Shown: piece by piece, positions 1-11,177 of the stretch
Layout of the letters: each line of letters opens with the position of its first letter
How positions within the stretch are numbered: the first letter of the stretch is position 1
Source: Sequoia sempervirens
Lineage: Eukaryota > Streptophyta > Pinopsida > Cupressales > Cupressaceae
Direction: 5' to 3'
NCBI GenBank assembly: GCA_007258455.2
Contig: VDFB02000001.1
Location: 12,566,754-12,630,753 of the forward strand
DNA: 64,000 nucleotides
Made by a program: the position numbers and the translations under genes
The notes under the pieces: model-generated
Seen by the model: the letters and a program-made list of their open reading frames with translations, nothing else
The model's database searches: none
What the model was told of the DNA's origin: nothing

Positions 1-2617
1 GGTATAGCTCAAGACTAAGTCTGTTCTTTACAAAGTTTAATTCACAATCACTTCATGTAGAATGTGGTCTTGAAGCTTGCTACATAAGAAATCTACAAAG
101 GTATGACATCTTAATGAGAGAGTAGTAATGAAATAGAGATCTCATAATGGCATGAATAGGACAGTTATAACATGTAGAGTTTCATCTCAATCTACTGATA
201 ACATGTGAGCCAAACTCATGGGTTTATATATGCAAAAGACAACCTATAGATTGTTATTTGTTAATCATCTATACCCAGATACCTTGCGGAATTGTGCATA
301 AATTCCTATGAAATAGCAATCTTTCATACTTGAAAAGTAAATATGGCAGGGGAAACCAAGGAGTTTTGAAACCGAGTCTTTCAAAAAAATTTAAGAATAC
401 AAGAAATTCTAAACTTCGAGCTCTAGGGTTTTTGTTTCCAAACCCATGAATTTCAACACAAAAAAATGCAATAAAATCATAATCATTGAAGAAAGGAAAA
501 CCCAAATGGCTGAACACACAACCAAAAATTAAAAGAAATAACAAGCCCGTGGCCTGTCTTATAAAAGAAGATTTTCAAATCATTTGGTGAACTCATTTTT
601 CTTTGTGAGGATAACCATGAATGTAGGGCCATGAATCATATTAGTATTTTAAGTTTTAGATGAGCTCAAAGTAACTTCATAACAAAGGAAGGGTTTTCTT
701 TTCTTTTCTCAGAAATACCATTAAATGGTGTAAAGCCACAACCTACAAAGCCAAGTTGAATATGATGAAACAATAAAGGGTTTGAATTCCAATAACCCAT
801 TAATGCCTTCAAGAACTTGTAGAAAAAAATATGGCCACAATACAAAGCTATAATATGAAGTCAGATATCAACAAAAAATCATAGATAAAGAAAGGTTTTC
901 CATTGTTTCATTATCTATAGAACAACATTGATTCATTGTAAAAAGAAAGAAGGTCACAGAGAGAGAATGCATAAAAGTAATCTATGGAGGGATTTGATTG
1001 AGTTTCCCTAAAATCTTCAGAAAGGGAACATTTATGTACCATGCCAGCAAATGGAAATGATAGAGGAAGATAAAAGTTATAAAAATGCTTTCATTATTTT
1101 GCTGATATGGCTCAAGAATGAACTATTTTATCTTCAGAAAATGGAATACAATGATTGAAGTTGCCTGCAAAAGCTTACTTTGAGCTTATCATTCAAGTTT
1201 TTGCCTAAAGTTCTACTCATTATGCCTTAGAGATCTTGATGATGCTAGTTGAGCTTCTTTGTGAATCCCTACAAAATGAAATGATTTTCATTTATTTTTC
1301 CTTGCTTTTGTCTTAGGGTTTTAAAAACCCTAGATGCTAAATGTCGATGAATTTTTAGCCATTGTTTTTATTAAAAGTCAATTGCAACTAGTGTGACCCC
1401 AAGGGCCCATGTGGAGTTTTTATTTTTATGCCTTAGAAACTTTCTCAAATGTTTTTAATGTAATGCCACCTCATGATCATAGTGGAGTCATTAACATGTG
1501 AGTGCCTTTATAGCTTCATCGAGCTTTTGAAGATCTTAAATTTTTGGCATATTTATAAAATGTAAAGCATTTGAATTAAAGGTGCAATTATAAGCTTTCA
1601 AGTCATATTGTTATAATTTAATGCAAATGGAGGAAGAGTGATTTGGTTGATTAAAGAGATAGTTATATATTGCTTAACACCTCTTGAGAGCATCTAGGGA
1701 GGTTAGATCAGTTTACAAACATATGCCAAAGATTTAGGAGTTATTTTTGACTTAGTTATAAGGATTTGAGAGCTTTTAGGGATGGTTTATTATGCCTTCA
1801 TGTTTGACATGGTCAAACTTGACCATTTCAAAGCTTTGGAACTTTTGTGGATAAAATCTAGTTGCTATATTTTTGGCTTTTTGAAGCCATCCAACCCAAG
1901 AAGCTTCCAATTCCTATTTTGGTGCAACTATTTGAACCTTTGCTACTTAGTCAATTTGGACTCATTTTGTAATCAATTTTTCTTAAGTAATTTCTAGAGA
2001 AAGAGACTTTTGCAGTCCTTGGACAGTTTGAGCATGTTTTGTAACTCAACATTTTGAGCATGTATATCAGTGAAGGCCTTGGACATCAGTGATATGGATT
2101 ATTTTACCTTCTCACACTATGCTTTATTTTGTGCCTTATTGATTGATTGGATTACTAGTGAAATATTATTCTATTCCTTGTAATTTTGTCTCAAATTTGG
2201 AACCTTTTGCAGAGATATATGTTATTGCAGGTTATAATTAGTGTTATAAGTGCAATCACTTTTAGTTGTGAGATTTATATTTCCCTCTAAGAGATTTAGC
2301 ATTCAAACCTATTTATAAATTACTAATGTAATGATATATGAAAAGTGAGTTGTGTAATCTAGATTCAATCATTGTTATAATTGTTCATATAAACTGAGTA
2401 TGCAGACTCTAGGAAATTTTGGTGTATCACCATAGGGTTTTTATTTAGTTTATGCATATACTTCTTTCCTTTTCCTCAAGAAATAGTAATTAGGTGATAA
2501 CCAATTAGGAAGCCAACCTTCTCTAGAGGTTTGGTATCATTCAAAGTGGGATCATTCCCATGTTTCACTAAATTGTTGAATCCTAAATTCAATAGGGTGC
2601 AAATTTAAGTGTTAACA
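1..2617. other. Non-coding stretch, no recognised feature
   Basis: AT-rich DNA with only short reading frames (all under 92 codons), none resembling a known protein. The same sequence recurs at 11533-14149. Around 2399-2445 there is a stretch that includes the word ggtgtatcacc, whose reverse complement occurs near 19642, which hints at retrotransposon origin but is too short to prove it. Confidence 0.5.
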
Positions 2618-2871
2618 CTAAGTGGACCATTCATTATCATGAGAGATGGGTTCTTGTGAACCACTACTCATGAAACATGGCTCAATGAGTTCGACTCAAA
2701 ACTACATAGTTGAATCTTGATAGCAATATCATAATTTGACTCATTGTGGAAAATACCTCGTACTTATCAATTGATGAGTTAAAGGGGCTCTATAATGAAT
2801 GGTTCATAAGGCACAACACTTGTTGAAGGTTTGGAAAATGAGGTTGCAAGATAAGTGGGTTTAACCTTGGA

Positions 2872-2950
2872 GAGAACTCTGTGGTTAAGTGCGCTTGAGC
2901 TGGAGTAGTACTGGGATGGGTGACCTCTCGGGAAGGCCCAGTGCTTCACC
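2872..2950 (+). pseudogene. 5S-rRNA-like segment, array A unit 1
   Basis: Resembles plant 5S rRNA from the start of its internal promoter to its 3' end. All three Pol III control boxes can be read: box A (tggttaagtgcgcttgag), intermediate element (gagtagtac) and box C (gggatgggtgacctc). The 5' third of 5S rRNA is replaced by unrelated sequence and no T-run terminator follows directly, so it is not a normal 5S gene. Confidence 0.8.
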
Positions 2951-3234
2951 TTTGTGAGCATCACCTAGATGCAATGAGTGCTAAGTGGACCATTCATTAT
3001 CATGAGAGATTGGTTCTTGTGAACCACTACTCATGAAAGATGGGTCAATGATTTTGACTCGAAACTACACAACTGAATCCTAATAGCAATATCATAATTT
3101 GACTCGCTGTGGAAAATATCTCCTACTTATCAATTGATGAGCTAAAGGGGCTCTATAATTAATGGTTCATAAGGAACAACACTTGCTGAAGGTTTTGCAA
3201 ATGATGTTGCAAGCTAAGTGGGTTTAACCTTGGA

Positions 3235-3313
3235 GAGAACTTTGTGGTTAAGCGCGCTTGAGGTGGAGTAGTATTGGGATGGGTGACCTCCTAGGAAGGC
3301 CCAGTGCTTCACC
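3235..3313 (+). pseudogene. 5S-rRNA-like segment, array A unit 2
   Basis: Same structure as the unit 363 bases upstream, with box C closer to the standard plant form (gatgggtgacctcctaggaag) and box A as gttaagcgcgcttgagg. Small differences from unit 1 show independent drift. Confidence 0.8.
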
Positions 3314-3490
3314 TCTATGAGCATCACCTAGATGCAATGAGTGCTGAGTGGACCACTCATTATCATGAGAGATGGGTTCTTGTGAACCACTACTCATGAA
3401 ACATGGGTCAATGAGTTTGAATCGAAACTACACAGTTGAATCCTGATAGCAATATCATAATTTGAATCGCCGTGGAAAATACCTCCTACT

Positions 3491-4202
3491 TATTAACCAA
3501 AAAGTGTTTAACACCATGGTAAAGTATTTCACAAAGGCATTTGTCTAAAATTCAGATTCTCTCATTAATAAAATTAGAAAGGTCATTGCTAAATTCATGC
3601 TACATACTAAAGTTAGTTTGTAAATAATGAATAACATAGCCCTTATCTCTTTAGAATTGATGAAGTGAGTAATTGATGGGCTTATAGAAGAAATAAAAAA
3701 GAATGTGTAATTAAGCATAATTAATAAAGAGAACCTTATTGTCAAATTTTTAGGCTTGTAGAATTATCACACTACTAAATTCCTAGAGTGATTCATTTCA
3801 GACATGTTGCATACTTGGAATGTGTAGGAGGAAATGCATAGTTACACAAATTTCTAGAGGGGCCTATTTCTATTATTTATCTGTTATTTTTTTATAATTT
3901 CCATTTTAGAGACATTTGGATTTTAATTATCGTACTTAAATTATTTCCCAAGAATTAGCTTACATATAAGTGGTGGTGTTTGAACTATTAAAATATAAAT
4001 AAATTTAGATAATTAGATCATATTTAGAATTGTGATATTACTTAATTTTTCTTGGCAACATATAGTTATCTTCTTATCTTTTCATGTGTGTGGAGTGAGT
4101 ATGGAGAATTGAACATGATCCCTAAAGTTCAAGTATATACAATGATAAAATAATCAATTATTTGGGTTATTTATGTGATAATATTGTGCATGATCTTATG
4201 GT
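3491..4202. other. Non-coding stretch, nothing recognised
   Basis: AT-rich DNA after the 5S array; no coding potential, RNA gene or repeat structure seen. Repeated at 15023-15734. Confidence 0.5.
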
Positions 4203-5640
4203 GGTGTAGTGTCGTAAAATTGCACCCCCTTCCAATTTCACTTACACTTTTGCAAACTTTTTAGTGTCCATTCCCTTAGTATTTGTGTAGGGTCATTTTA
4301 GCCCTTGCATCAACCTTTTCCTTCTTAGGATGCTCATGACCCCTTTTCAGCAACTACCTATGTGCGCTAGCTTTGCATCAAACCTTGTGCTTTCCTCGTT
4401 CTCATTGTTTTTGAGCATGATTTTTTTGGACACTAGCATGTCATGTAGACGCTTGTGTGTTGAAATGGTCATTTTTGAGCCTTTTTCCACTTTTCACTTA
4501 CCTTTGTTGGTGGTAATGGCTTGGGTTGCCATGTAATAGCTTGAGAACCTTCTTTTCCCTCCTATTCTCTCTTTAAAAGTGGTCTTTTCAATTCATTTGG
4601 TCCTATTGGGTTCTCTCTTGAACTCTCTTCTGTTTCTTGGACATTCTTTCTTTATTTTCTCACTCTCTCCAACTTGCACAACTCTCTTGCTTGCTATAGT
4701 GGCCTCAATCTATTACACATTCTCTACAAGTCTCTTGAATCTCACAACCCTCCCTTTATCTCTCTCTCTGTATTCCTCAAGCCTTGCAGGTGATATATAT
4801 TTCTTGTCTTGTGTCTTTGAGCATCTTTGGATTTCTCACATCCCTTGTTTATGAATTTGTCTATCTCATCTATTTATATATTTCATTGTCTATTGTTTTC
4901 TCTATTTGTTTATATGGTTGTCCATAGAGATGGAAAGACGAAAATAGGGGTTTGACTGAGGAAAGCCCCTAAACAACCCCAACAATTTTCCTCGATCTTA
5001 TGTGTGTAGGTATTGAAGATATTCATTTTCTAGAGGCTTAATAGCTTGGTTAGTCGTGAGCACATTCTTTCTCTCTTCCTTTATTTCATCATTTATATTC
5101 CATTTAACCTACATTTTATTTAGTTTACTTTACTTTATTTCAGTTCTATTATATTCCATTATTTTCTTACATTTTAAGAGTTCTTAACAGTTAGAATAGA
5201 AGTAGCCACTAAGCTATTTTTTGAGATATTCTCAATTTTTTCTTTGTATGAGATGCCAATGTGCCTTTGCGATGCCATGTGACACCATTGTCCAGGTGCC
5301 ACATTGTCATCCTTTGGCTGAGAGCTCATCAGTCTATCCAGAAAACCTTTGTGACCTATTCATTTTGATTTTGGAACTCTCATTATTTATACTGTCACTT
5401 GAGCTTCGTTCCTTGAGGTAGTCTTGAGGTAGTTGAGGACCATTTTCTCCTTGACTACTCTTGCTTGTCTCGAGACTCAAGGGTATCAAATATCATCCTC
5501 TATAGGTAGTTTATATGTGGATTTGATCTTTCAACATTTCTTTGAATCGTGTACCTTAATAGTTAGTTATTGCATGACGATGAGTGTTGTTAGAGGTTTT
5601 ATGGTTAATTTTTCTACATTGTGAACCTAGAATTGTAGTT
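4203..5640 (+). other. LTR-like, pyrimidine-rich non-coding stretch (tentative)
   Basis: Begins near tgtagtgtcgtaaaattgc, then becomes rich in CT and TTC words, with a TATA-like ctctttaaaag near 4570 followed by a leader of ctctc words and, near 4930-4990, a G-rich then C-rich patch. This is the look of a plant gypsy LTR (U3, TATA, R/U5), but I found neither a partner LTR nor a target-site duplication, so the ends are arbitrary. The short reading frames inside it are low-complexity and probably not coding. Repeated at 15735-17172. Confidence 0.3.
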
Positions 5641-5813
5641 CTATAAACCTTAGGTTCTATCTTTCCAACCCTATATATTTTGATATTTATTTAGACAATT
5701 AGATAGATAGATTGGAATTGGATAAAATATCAAGTAGTTTGGTTAAAATTTTTATTTGTACATGTTAGTTAATTGAAAATTAATTTTATTGCATCAAAAC
5801 ATATTGGGTAAAA

Positions 5814-6858
5814 ATGAGCAAGGAAGACCAAAAAAGAGCAGGTGACTTGGAAGGGAAAGCCTAGGGTGATATCAAAGAAGATAGGTGGTCAAGGGATGAG
5901 CTCACTACATAAAGGAGATCAAATGGAAGGTACCACACCCCATAGTGGGTTTATGAAGGCAGGTGATGGGTGGACAAATTCCATTTGGAGTATCGATCCC
6001 ATGAGCGTTAGAGAGCTAGAAGCCAAGGTCAGTGGTTGCATGATGGTTGGAAGAGTTGGAGCTGACATAATGGTCTTCCATGGATTCAACTACATATATG
6101 GAATCCCCAAAGGAGAGAAGTAATTCCGATTTGAAGGTAGGAATACCAAAAGAAAAGAAACAACAACCAAACTACATTAAATTGAAATGGCTACACGAAA
6201 GGATGGCATGGGTGGTTCTGGGAAAATAAGTCTTTGAGGGTGGACACATCTGATAGCCGGTGAAGCAAGGACACCTGTTTTGAGCATGTGGTTGGTGGGA
6301 TCACACAAATAGGCCTTGGAAAGGAAAGGAAAAGGTGGTAATCAATGAAGGATTGCCTCAAAAATATGAGGATTTGATAGGTAAGTCACCTAACCCTAGT
6401 TTGATGAAGCATTTTGTTACTTTGGATAAGGATAAAATAAAAAAATAAATAGAACAATTAAAGGAAATGGGGGGGTAGCTGGTGAGATTTAGCAGATATA
6501 AGAAATTGATTTTAGGAGAAATGGGGAAACCAAGTTCAGGTTAGGGCACTACCAAATACATAATTTTTGGTAGAATTCCCCTAAAAAACTAAAAAGTGGA
6601 ATGCCCTAAGTAATGGCCTGCACTACTTAGACAGTTCTGAGATGCATTTGATTGATTGGTATCCAAATTTTAATCCACGTAAACATAAAATTCAAGAAGG
6701 TATGATTTGGGTTTTCCTCTACAATCTCCTTGCTAAATATTGGGAAGAGGACATACTCACAGAAATTGGGAAAAGCTTGGGTTCATTCATCTCAATGGAT
6801 AAAAAGGCAGAAGATAGATGTTTGGGTACATATGCTAGAATATGCCTGGGGTTGTCTT
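5814..6858 (+). pseudogene. LINE-1 ORF1 fragment, copy 1, cut by the assembly gap
   Basis: Same sequence as the start of LINE-1 ORF1 at 17346-18390. It starts at an ATG (5814), is broken by stops and shifts, and reaches the DUF4283-like domain (6642 on: PNFNP motif, a weakened W-LPxEYW stretch, then YARICLGL) before the N run. DUF4283 proteins of plant LINEs are taken to bind RNA in the element's ribonucleoprotein. Apparent reading frames that run across the N run are not real. Confidence 0.75.
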
Positions 6859-6958
6859 NNNNNNNNNNNNNNNNNNNNNNNNNNNNNNNNNNNNNNNNNN
6901 NNNNNNNNNNNNNNNNNNNNNNNNNNNNNNNNNNNNNNNNNNNNNNNNNNNNNNNNNN
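6859..6958. other. Assembly gap, exactly 100 N
   Basis: A run of exactly 100 N, the usual symbol for a gap of unknown size between contigs. Left of it is duplicated sequence (also at 11533-18390); right of it is sequence that does not continue that copy. Confidence 0.99.
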
Positions 6959-8576
6959 TAACCTAAGGCAATGCACCAAGACTTAATGATAGGCACGATA
7001 AATCATAGATCTAAGGGCCCGATTGGTATTTGTAGTGTTCCAGAAAAGAAAAAATTGAAAATTAAAGCACATACAATCCATTCATTGACATAAAATAGCA
7101 TTGCATACATTCCTACTGCCAAGAAGAGTCATTAGACATGATCTAGATCAGCAAACTTGCATTCAATATATATAGAATTTCTCAAATAGAATGTCTAGAC
7201 AATAACAACACAGTTTATAGTTTAATCAAATAGCATGAAAGAATAGAAAGGCCAAACAATTGGCATAGTTTGAAAGTATTTTGCAATAAAATAAAATAGT
7301 AATAAAGGCCTGGCATGTTTTTCTAAAACCAGTGTTCCCTCAAAATTCTGGCCCTTTTCTCACAACAGAGAGAAGTATATATAGCAGAAAACTCCCACCG
7401 CTTCAAAGAGTAGTAACAGAAAAAAATTTGCGATCCTTGGCAATGATACAAAAAGAAGAATATTCCCCAAGTTGTTGCAACAAAAAAGATTTGAACCCAA
7501 GCATTTGGTCATTCCAAGCTCAGGTGCATCTCCTGCAAATGATGGCGGTGGTCTCGACAAGGTTAAAACAAACAAGTGTCACCATCCCCTGCAAATGATT
7601 ATGACATGCGGTGGCCAATTGCAACATTTGGTTCATCTGATTCATCGCACGAATACGAGATCCACCGAATAGGCACACAAATTTTTTTTTCTACCCGTGT
7701 GAACCTTTATCTCTCACCATTGAAGACTTGCACCAAGGCTACATGTGTTGAGTGGGAAGAGCTCTATTCAAAAGTGGAGGAAACGATCATTGGTTGGGCA
7801 CAAAAAAGATGCATGACAACATTTCGCTGCCCATGGTCGTTATTTCATCCTGTCACTAAAAGATTTGTGAAGAGTCAAAACGTAGCAAGAGTGCATTGTA
7901 GACAACAATTGTGGGGCTCGCCAAATTTCTTTGGGAATGAGAGCTTCGTGGCACTTGAGCGAAGCCCGATTAGGAAGCGAAAAGGAATGATAAAAAATGG
8001 CCAGCAACTATGACACGTGGAAGTATAATGGGGATTCACGAGATGCAAAGGAAGGGAAACCCTTAGGGTGCATAGAGTAGACACGTGGAGGGGGAAGCAT
8101 GCCTTGATAAAAGGCCAAGTGGACTTCTTGTGATGCGCGGACTGATACTTAGAGTAAAATACACCCAAAGGGAGGTTGTTGAATATTTATTTATAGGTAC
8201 CTAAAGACTCAGTGAAATATATTAATAAGAATTTAAAGTAGGTGTATAATAAGGTTTTCCAAGCATAGGCAATTTAATATCTTGATAAAGCATTAGTGAA
8301 ACTAAAAAATTGTAAGATTAATAAAATGATGGAGAAGGCAGACTTCATTAGGTAGGTGAAAGTAGATGGTAGGCCAATAAATGTTAATATAATGACTATG
8401 GTTGATTTGTAATTGGCTTCAAATTTTCTTATCAAGGTCGACAAGACAATATAACGATACAAACTATTTATTTGCAAGAGGAGGAAGTAGATAAGGATAC
8501 CCTACAGTTACATAGTTTATTTAAATATATTGGTTATAAATAGTTCATAAATGAGAAAGAGGAATTGGTTAACCAA
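6959..8576. other. Unrecognised stretch between gap and 5S array B
   Basis: No repeat partner in the window. The longest open stretch is 7576-8013 (+, 145 codons); its product has no motif I recognise, no membrane segment and no repeat, and the frame overlaps others of similar length, so chance is the simplest explanation. If coding, it would be a fragment. Confidence 0.4.
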
Positions 8577-8727
8577 ATAGTTATGATATTGCTATTAGAA
8601 TTCAATTCTGTAGTTTCGAGTCAAACTCATTGACCCATGTTTCATGAGTTGTGGTTCACAAGAACCCATCTCTCATGATAATGAATGGTCCACTTAGCAC
8701 TCATTTCATCTAGGTGATTCTCACAGA

Positions 8728-8806
8728 GGTGAAGCACTAGGCCTTCCCGAGAGGTCACCCATCCCAATACTACTCTAGCTCAAGCACGCTTAACCACAAA
8801 GTTCTC
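8728..8806 (-). pseudogene. 5S-rRNA-like segment, array B unit 1
   Basis: Minus-strand copy with box C as gggatgggtgacctctcgg and the intermediate element gagtagta; box A is the conserved ttaagcgtgcttgag, the closest to the functional plant form in this window. The 5' third of 5S is missing. Confidence 0.8.
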
Positions 8807-9090
8807 TCCAAGGTTAAACCCACTTAGCTTGCAACCTCATTTTCAAAACCTTCAGAAAGTGTTGTGCCTTATGAACCATTCATTATAGAGCCCGTTTAGC
8901 TCATCAATTGATAAGTAGGAGGTATTTTCCACAACAAGTCAAATTATGATATTGTTATGAGGATTCAATTGTGTAGTTTCAAGTCAAACTCATTGACCCA
9001 TGTTTCATGAGTAGTGGTTCACAAGAACCCATCTCTCATGATAATGAATGGTCCACTTATCACTCATTGGATCAAGGTGATGCTCATAGA

Positions 9091-9169
9091 GGTGAAGCAC
9101 TAGGCTTTCTCAGGAGGTCACCCATCCTAATACTACTCTAGCTCAAGCACGCTTAACCACAAAGTTCTC
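9091..9169 (-). pseudogene. 5S-rRNA-like segment, array B unit 2
   Basis: Minus strand; box A ttaagcgtgcttgag kept, box C slightly changed (aggatgggtgacctcctgag), which is near the standard plant sequence. Confidence 0.8.
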
Positions 9170-9453
9170 TCCAAGGTTAAACCCACTTAGCTTGCAACCT
9201 CATTTGAAAAACCTTCAAAAAGTGTTGTTCCTTATGAACCATTCATTATAGAGCCCCTTTAGCTCATCAATTGATAAGTAGGAGGTATTTTCAATAGTGA
9301 GTCAAATTATGATATTGTTATCAGGATTCAACTGTGTAGTTTCAATTCAAACTCATTGACCCATGTTTCATGAGTAGTGGTTCACAAGAACCCATATCTC
9401 ATGATAATGAGTGGTCCACTTAGCACTCATTACATCTAGGTGATGCTCATAGA

Positions 9454-9533
9454 GGTAAAGCATTGGGCCTTCTTGAGAGGTAACCCATCTTAGTACTACT
9501 CTAGCTCAAGCACACTTAAACCACAAAGTTCTC
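9454..9533 (-). pseudogene. 5S-rRNA-like segment, array B unit 3
   Basis: Minus strand; box C reads aagatgggttacctctcaag, a changed form shared with the next two units, and box A has lost the CpG (ttaagtgtgcttgag). One extra base lies in box A (three t in tttaag). Confidence 0.75.
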
Positions 9534-9817
9534 TCCAAGGTTAAACCCACTTAGCTTGCAACCTCATTTTCAAAACCTTTAGCAAGTGTTGTGCCTTATG
9601 AATCATTCATTATAGAGCCCCTTTAGCTCATCAATTGATAAGTAGGAGGTATTTTCCATAGCGAGTCAAATTATGATATTGTTATTAGGATTCAACTGTG
9701 CAGTTTCAATTCAAACTCATTGACCCATGTTTCATGAGTAGTGGTTCACAAGAACCCATCTCTCATGATAATGAGTGGTCCACTTAGCACTCATTACATC
9801 TAGGTGATGCTCATAGA

Positions 9818-9896
9818 GGTAAAGCATTGGGCCTTCTTGAGAGGTAACCCATCTTAGTACTACTCTAGCTCAAGCACACTTAACCACAAAGTTCTC
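9818..9896 (-). pseudogene. 5S-rRNA-like segment, array B unit 4
   Basis: Minus strand; same derived box C and box A as unit 3, without the extra base. Confidence 0.75.
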
Positions 9897-10180
9897 TCCA
9901 AGGTTAAACCCACTTAGCTTGCAACCTCATTTGCAAAAACTTTAGCAAGTGTTGTGCCTTATGAACCATTCATTATAGAGCCCCTTTAGCTCATCAATTG
10001 ATAACTAGGAGGTATTTTCCATAGCGAGTCAAATTATGATATTGTTATTAGGATTCAACTGTGTAGTTTCAATTCAAACTCATTGAGCCATGTTTCATGA
10101 GTAGTGGTTCACAAGAACCCATCTCTCATGATAATGAGTGGTCCACTTAGCACTCATTACATCTAGGTGATGCTCATAGA

Positions 10181-10259
10181 GGTAAAGCATTGGGCCTTCT
10201 TAAGAGGTAACCCATCTTAGTACTACTCTAGCTCAAGCACACTTAACCACAAAGTTCTC
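10181..10259 (-). pseudogene. 5S-rRNA-like segment, array B unit 5
   Basis: Minus strand; same derived boxes as units 3 and 4 with one further change (cttaagaggtaaccc on the plus strand). Confidence 0.75.
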
Positions 10260-10345
10260 TCCAAGGTTAAACCCACTTAGCTTGCAACCTCATTTGCAAA
10301 ACCTTTAGCAAGTGTTGTGCCTTATGAACCATTTATTATAGAGAC

Positions 10346-10502
10346 CCTTTGCAAATGAGGTTGCAAGCTAAGTGGGTTTAACCTTGGAGAGAACTCTATC
10401 GTTAAGTGCGCTTGAGCTAGAGTAGTACTGGGATGGGTGACCTCTCGGGAAGGCCTGGTGTTTCACCTCTGTGAGCATCACCTAGATTCAATGAGTGCTA
10501 AG
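10346..10502 (+). repeat. Inverted partial 5S-derived unit
   Basis: At about 10345 the minus-strand array stops inside its spacer and a plus-strand unit begins, so two units meet in opposite orientation with ttt at the join. This unit runs through its 5S part and ends in the shared spacer (atgagtgctaag), where an LTR-like block begins. Confidence 0.75.
10389..10467 (+). pseudogene. 5S-rRNA-like segment in the inverted unit
   Basis: Plus strand; intermediate element (gagtagtac) and box C (gggatgggtgacctctcgg) intact, box A damaged at its start (atcgttaagtgcgcttgag). It resembles array A unit 1 more than its minus-strand neighbours. Confidence 0.75.
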
Positions 10503-11177
10503 TGTTACTATATTTTCACCTATGGCTCAATCAGGTAGAGCCCATTGATATTTAAAAGAAAATGGTACATTTTCTATCTCCCTTATATTGAATTCATGTG
10601 TACAAATGAATAACTTAAAAGATTGCAGAAATTTAAATCATTGCATTTATATAGATACATGAAATATAAGAGATTTTACAAATCTTTTCAGAAAAAATAA
10701 TCTTTATTGAACGTAGAAATATTCATTTAACTCACACAAGCCGTGAGTTTAACTTTTGCTTATTCAATGCAAATCAAAATAAACATATACATGAATAAGT
10801 AAATGAAGAAAATAATGTGCATGTAGGGAGGGTAACCAGTCATTGCCTGAGAATGACTGGTTCAACTTGTGTCTTCTATCCAACTGCTATCTGAGTTGTC
10901 TTGACCTTCCTAGCTCCTTGATACTCTTTTTTCCTACATTAAGTCAAAGCAATGTGTTAGAGCAATGCTCCAAGAAATGAAAGGTTACATGCCATACATG
11001 ATTATTTACCTATGCATATATAAATTGGTCCTGATCTACTTTAAATAAGTTATGTGTGCATTTTAGGTGTTCCAAAAAATCATTGAAGTCATCAAACACA
11101 CCTAAAACAAACATGTTTTTTCTAACTTGTTTGCTTCGTGTACAGCTACAGGTGTAATCATGTTTTAATTAAAAATG
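10503..11177 (-). mobile_element. LTR-like block of family X, minus orientation (tentative)
   Basis: Reverse-complement similarity to 24867-25557: shared blocks include aaacacacct, a cttcctagctcct-like stretch, tgagcaatg-like and gaaaggt words, in the same order. It starts with tgttac on the plus strand where the 5S unit is cut. Directly right of it (about 11186-11215) is a conserved gtggctcccacaagggt, which in element orientation is the tract just upstream of the LTR and could be the polypurine tract region. I infer a diverged 3' LTR; no partner LTR was seen. Confidence 0.4.

Larger units (their letters stand above)
2618..3490 (+). repeat. 5S-rRNA-derived tandem array A (about 2.4 units, period about 363)
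   Basis: Two full units and a third partial one follow each other head to tail. Each full unit carries a long spacer with small inverted repeats (for example ggttcttgtgaacc, and tcaattga) followed by about 79 bases like the 3' two thirds of plant 5S rRNA. The third unit (from about 3344) is cut before its 5S part. The arrangement is like Cassandra TRIM elements, which carry 5S rRNA in their LTRs and can form tandem arrays. I see no tRNA primer site, so a 5S-derived satellite is equally possible. Confidence 0.75.
1..6858. repeat. Large duplicated segment, copy 1 (ends at assembly gap)
   Basis: This block matches 11533-18390 at a constant offset of 11532 with no insertion or deletion that I could see, including every short reading frame in it. 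Two single-base differences were noticed: 1240 (t) against 12772 (c), and 2833 (g) against 14365 (t); I did not compare every base. The match stops exactly where the N run starts and may continue to the left of the window. It is either a false duplication left by the assembler or a very recent real duplication. Confidence 0.95.
8577..10345 (-). repeat. 5S-rRNA-derived tandem array B (about 4.9 units, period 363)
   Basis: Five head-to-tail units on the minus strand; the 5S parts start (plus-strand coordinates) at 8728, 9091, 9454, 9818 and 10181, spacings 363, 363, 364 and 363. The spacer matches that of array A, including the ggttcttgtgaacc inverted repeat. The three distal units share changes in box C that the first two lack, so part of the array was amplified later. 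At its right end it meets an inverted unit. Confidence 0.8.

Noticed and set aside
269..544. 91-codon minus-strand ORF, present in both duplicated copies
   Set aside because: Perfect conservation between copies reflects the duplication itself, not selection.
2872..2950. Functional 5S rRNA gene
   Set aside because: Only the 3' two thirds is present, no T-run terminator follows, and the units differ at conserved positions; normal 5S arrays would have complete 120-base genes.
4579..4854. Membrane-protein-like ORF (91 codons) rich in Leu and Ser
   Set aside because: It lies in a pyrimidine-rich LTR-like stretch where such frames arise from ctc/ttc words; no homology or start context supports it.
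6642..6986. Reading frames of 78 to 114 codons across the N run, on both strands
   Set aside because: They exist only because N is translated as unknown; the true sequence continues as in 18174-18491.
7576..8013. 145-codon ORF as a host gene
   Set aside because: No recognised domain, overlapping frames of similar length on both strands, no intron or UTR signal; left as unassigned.
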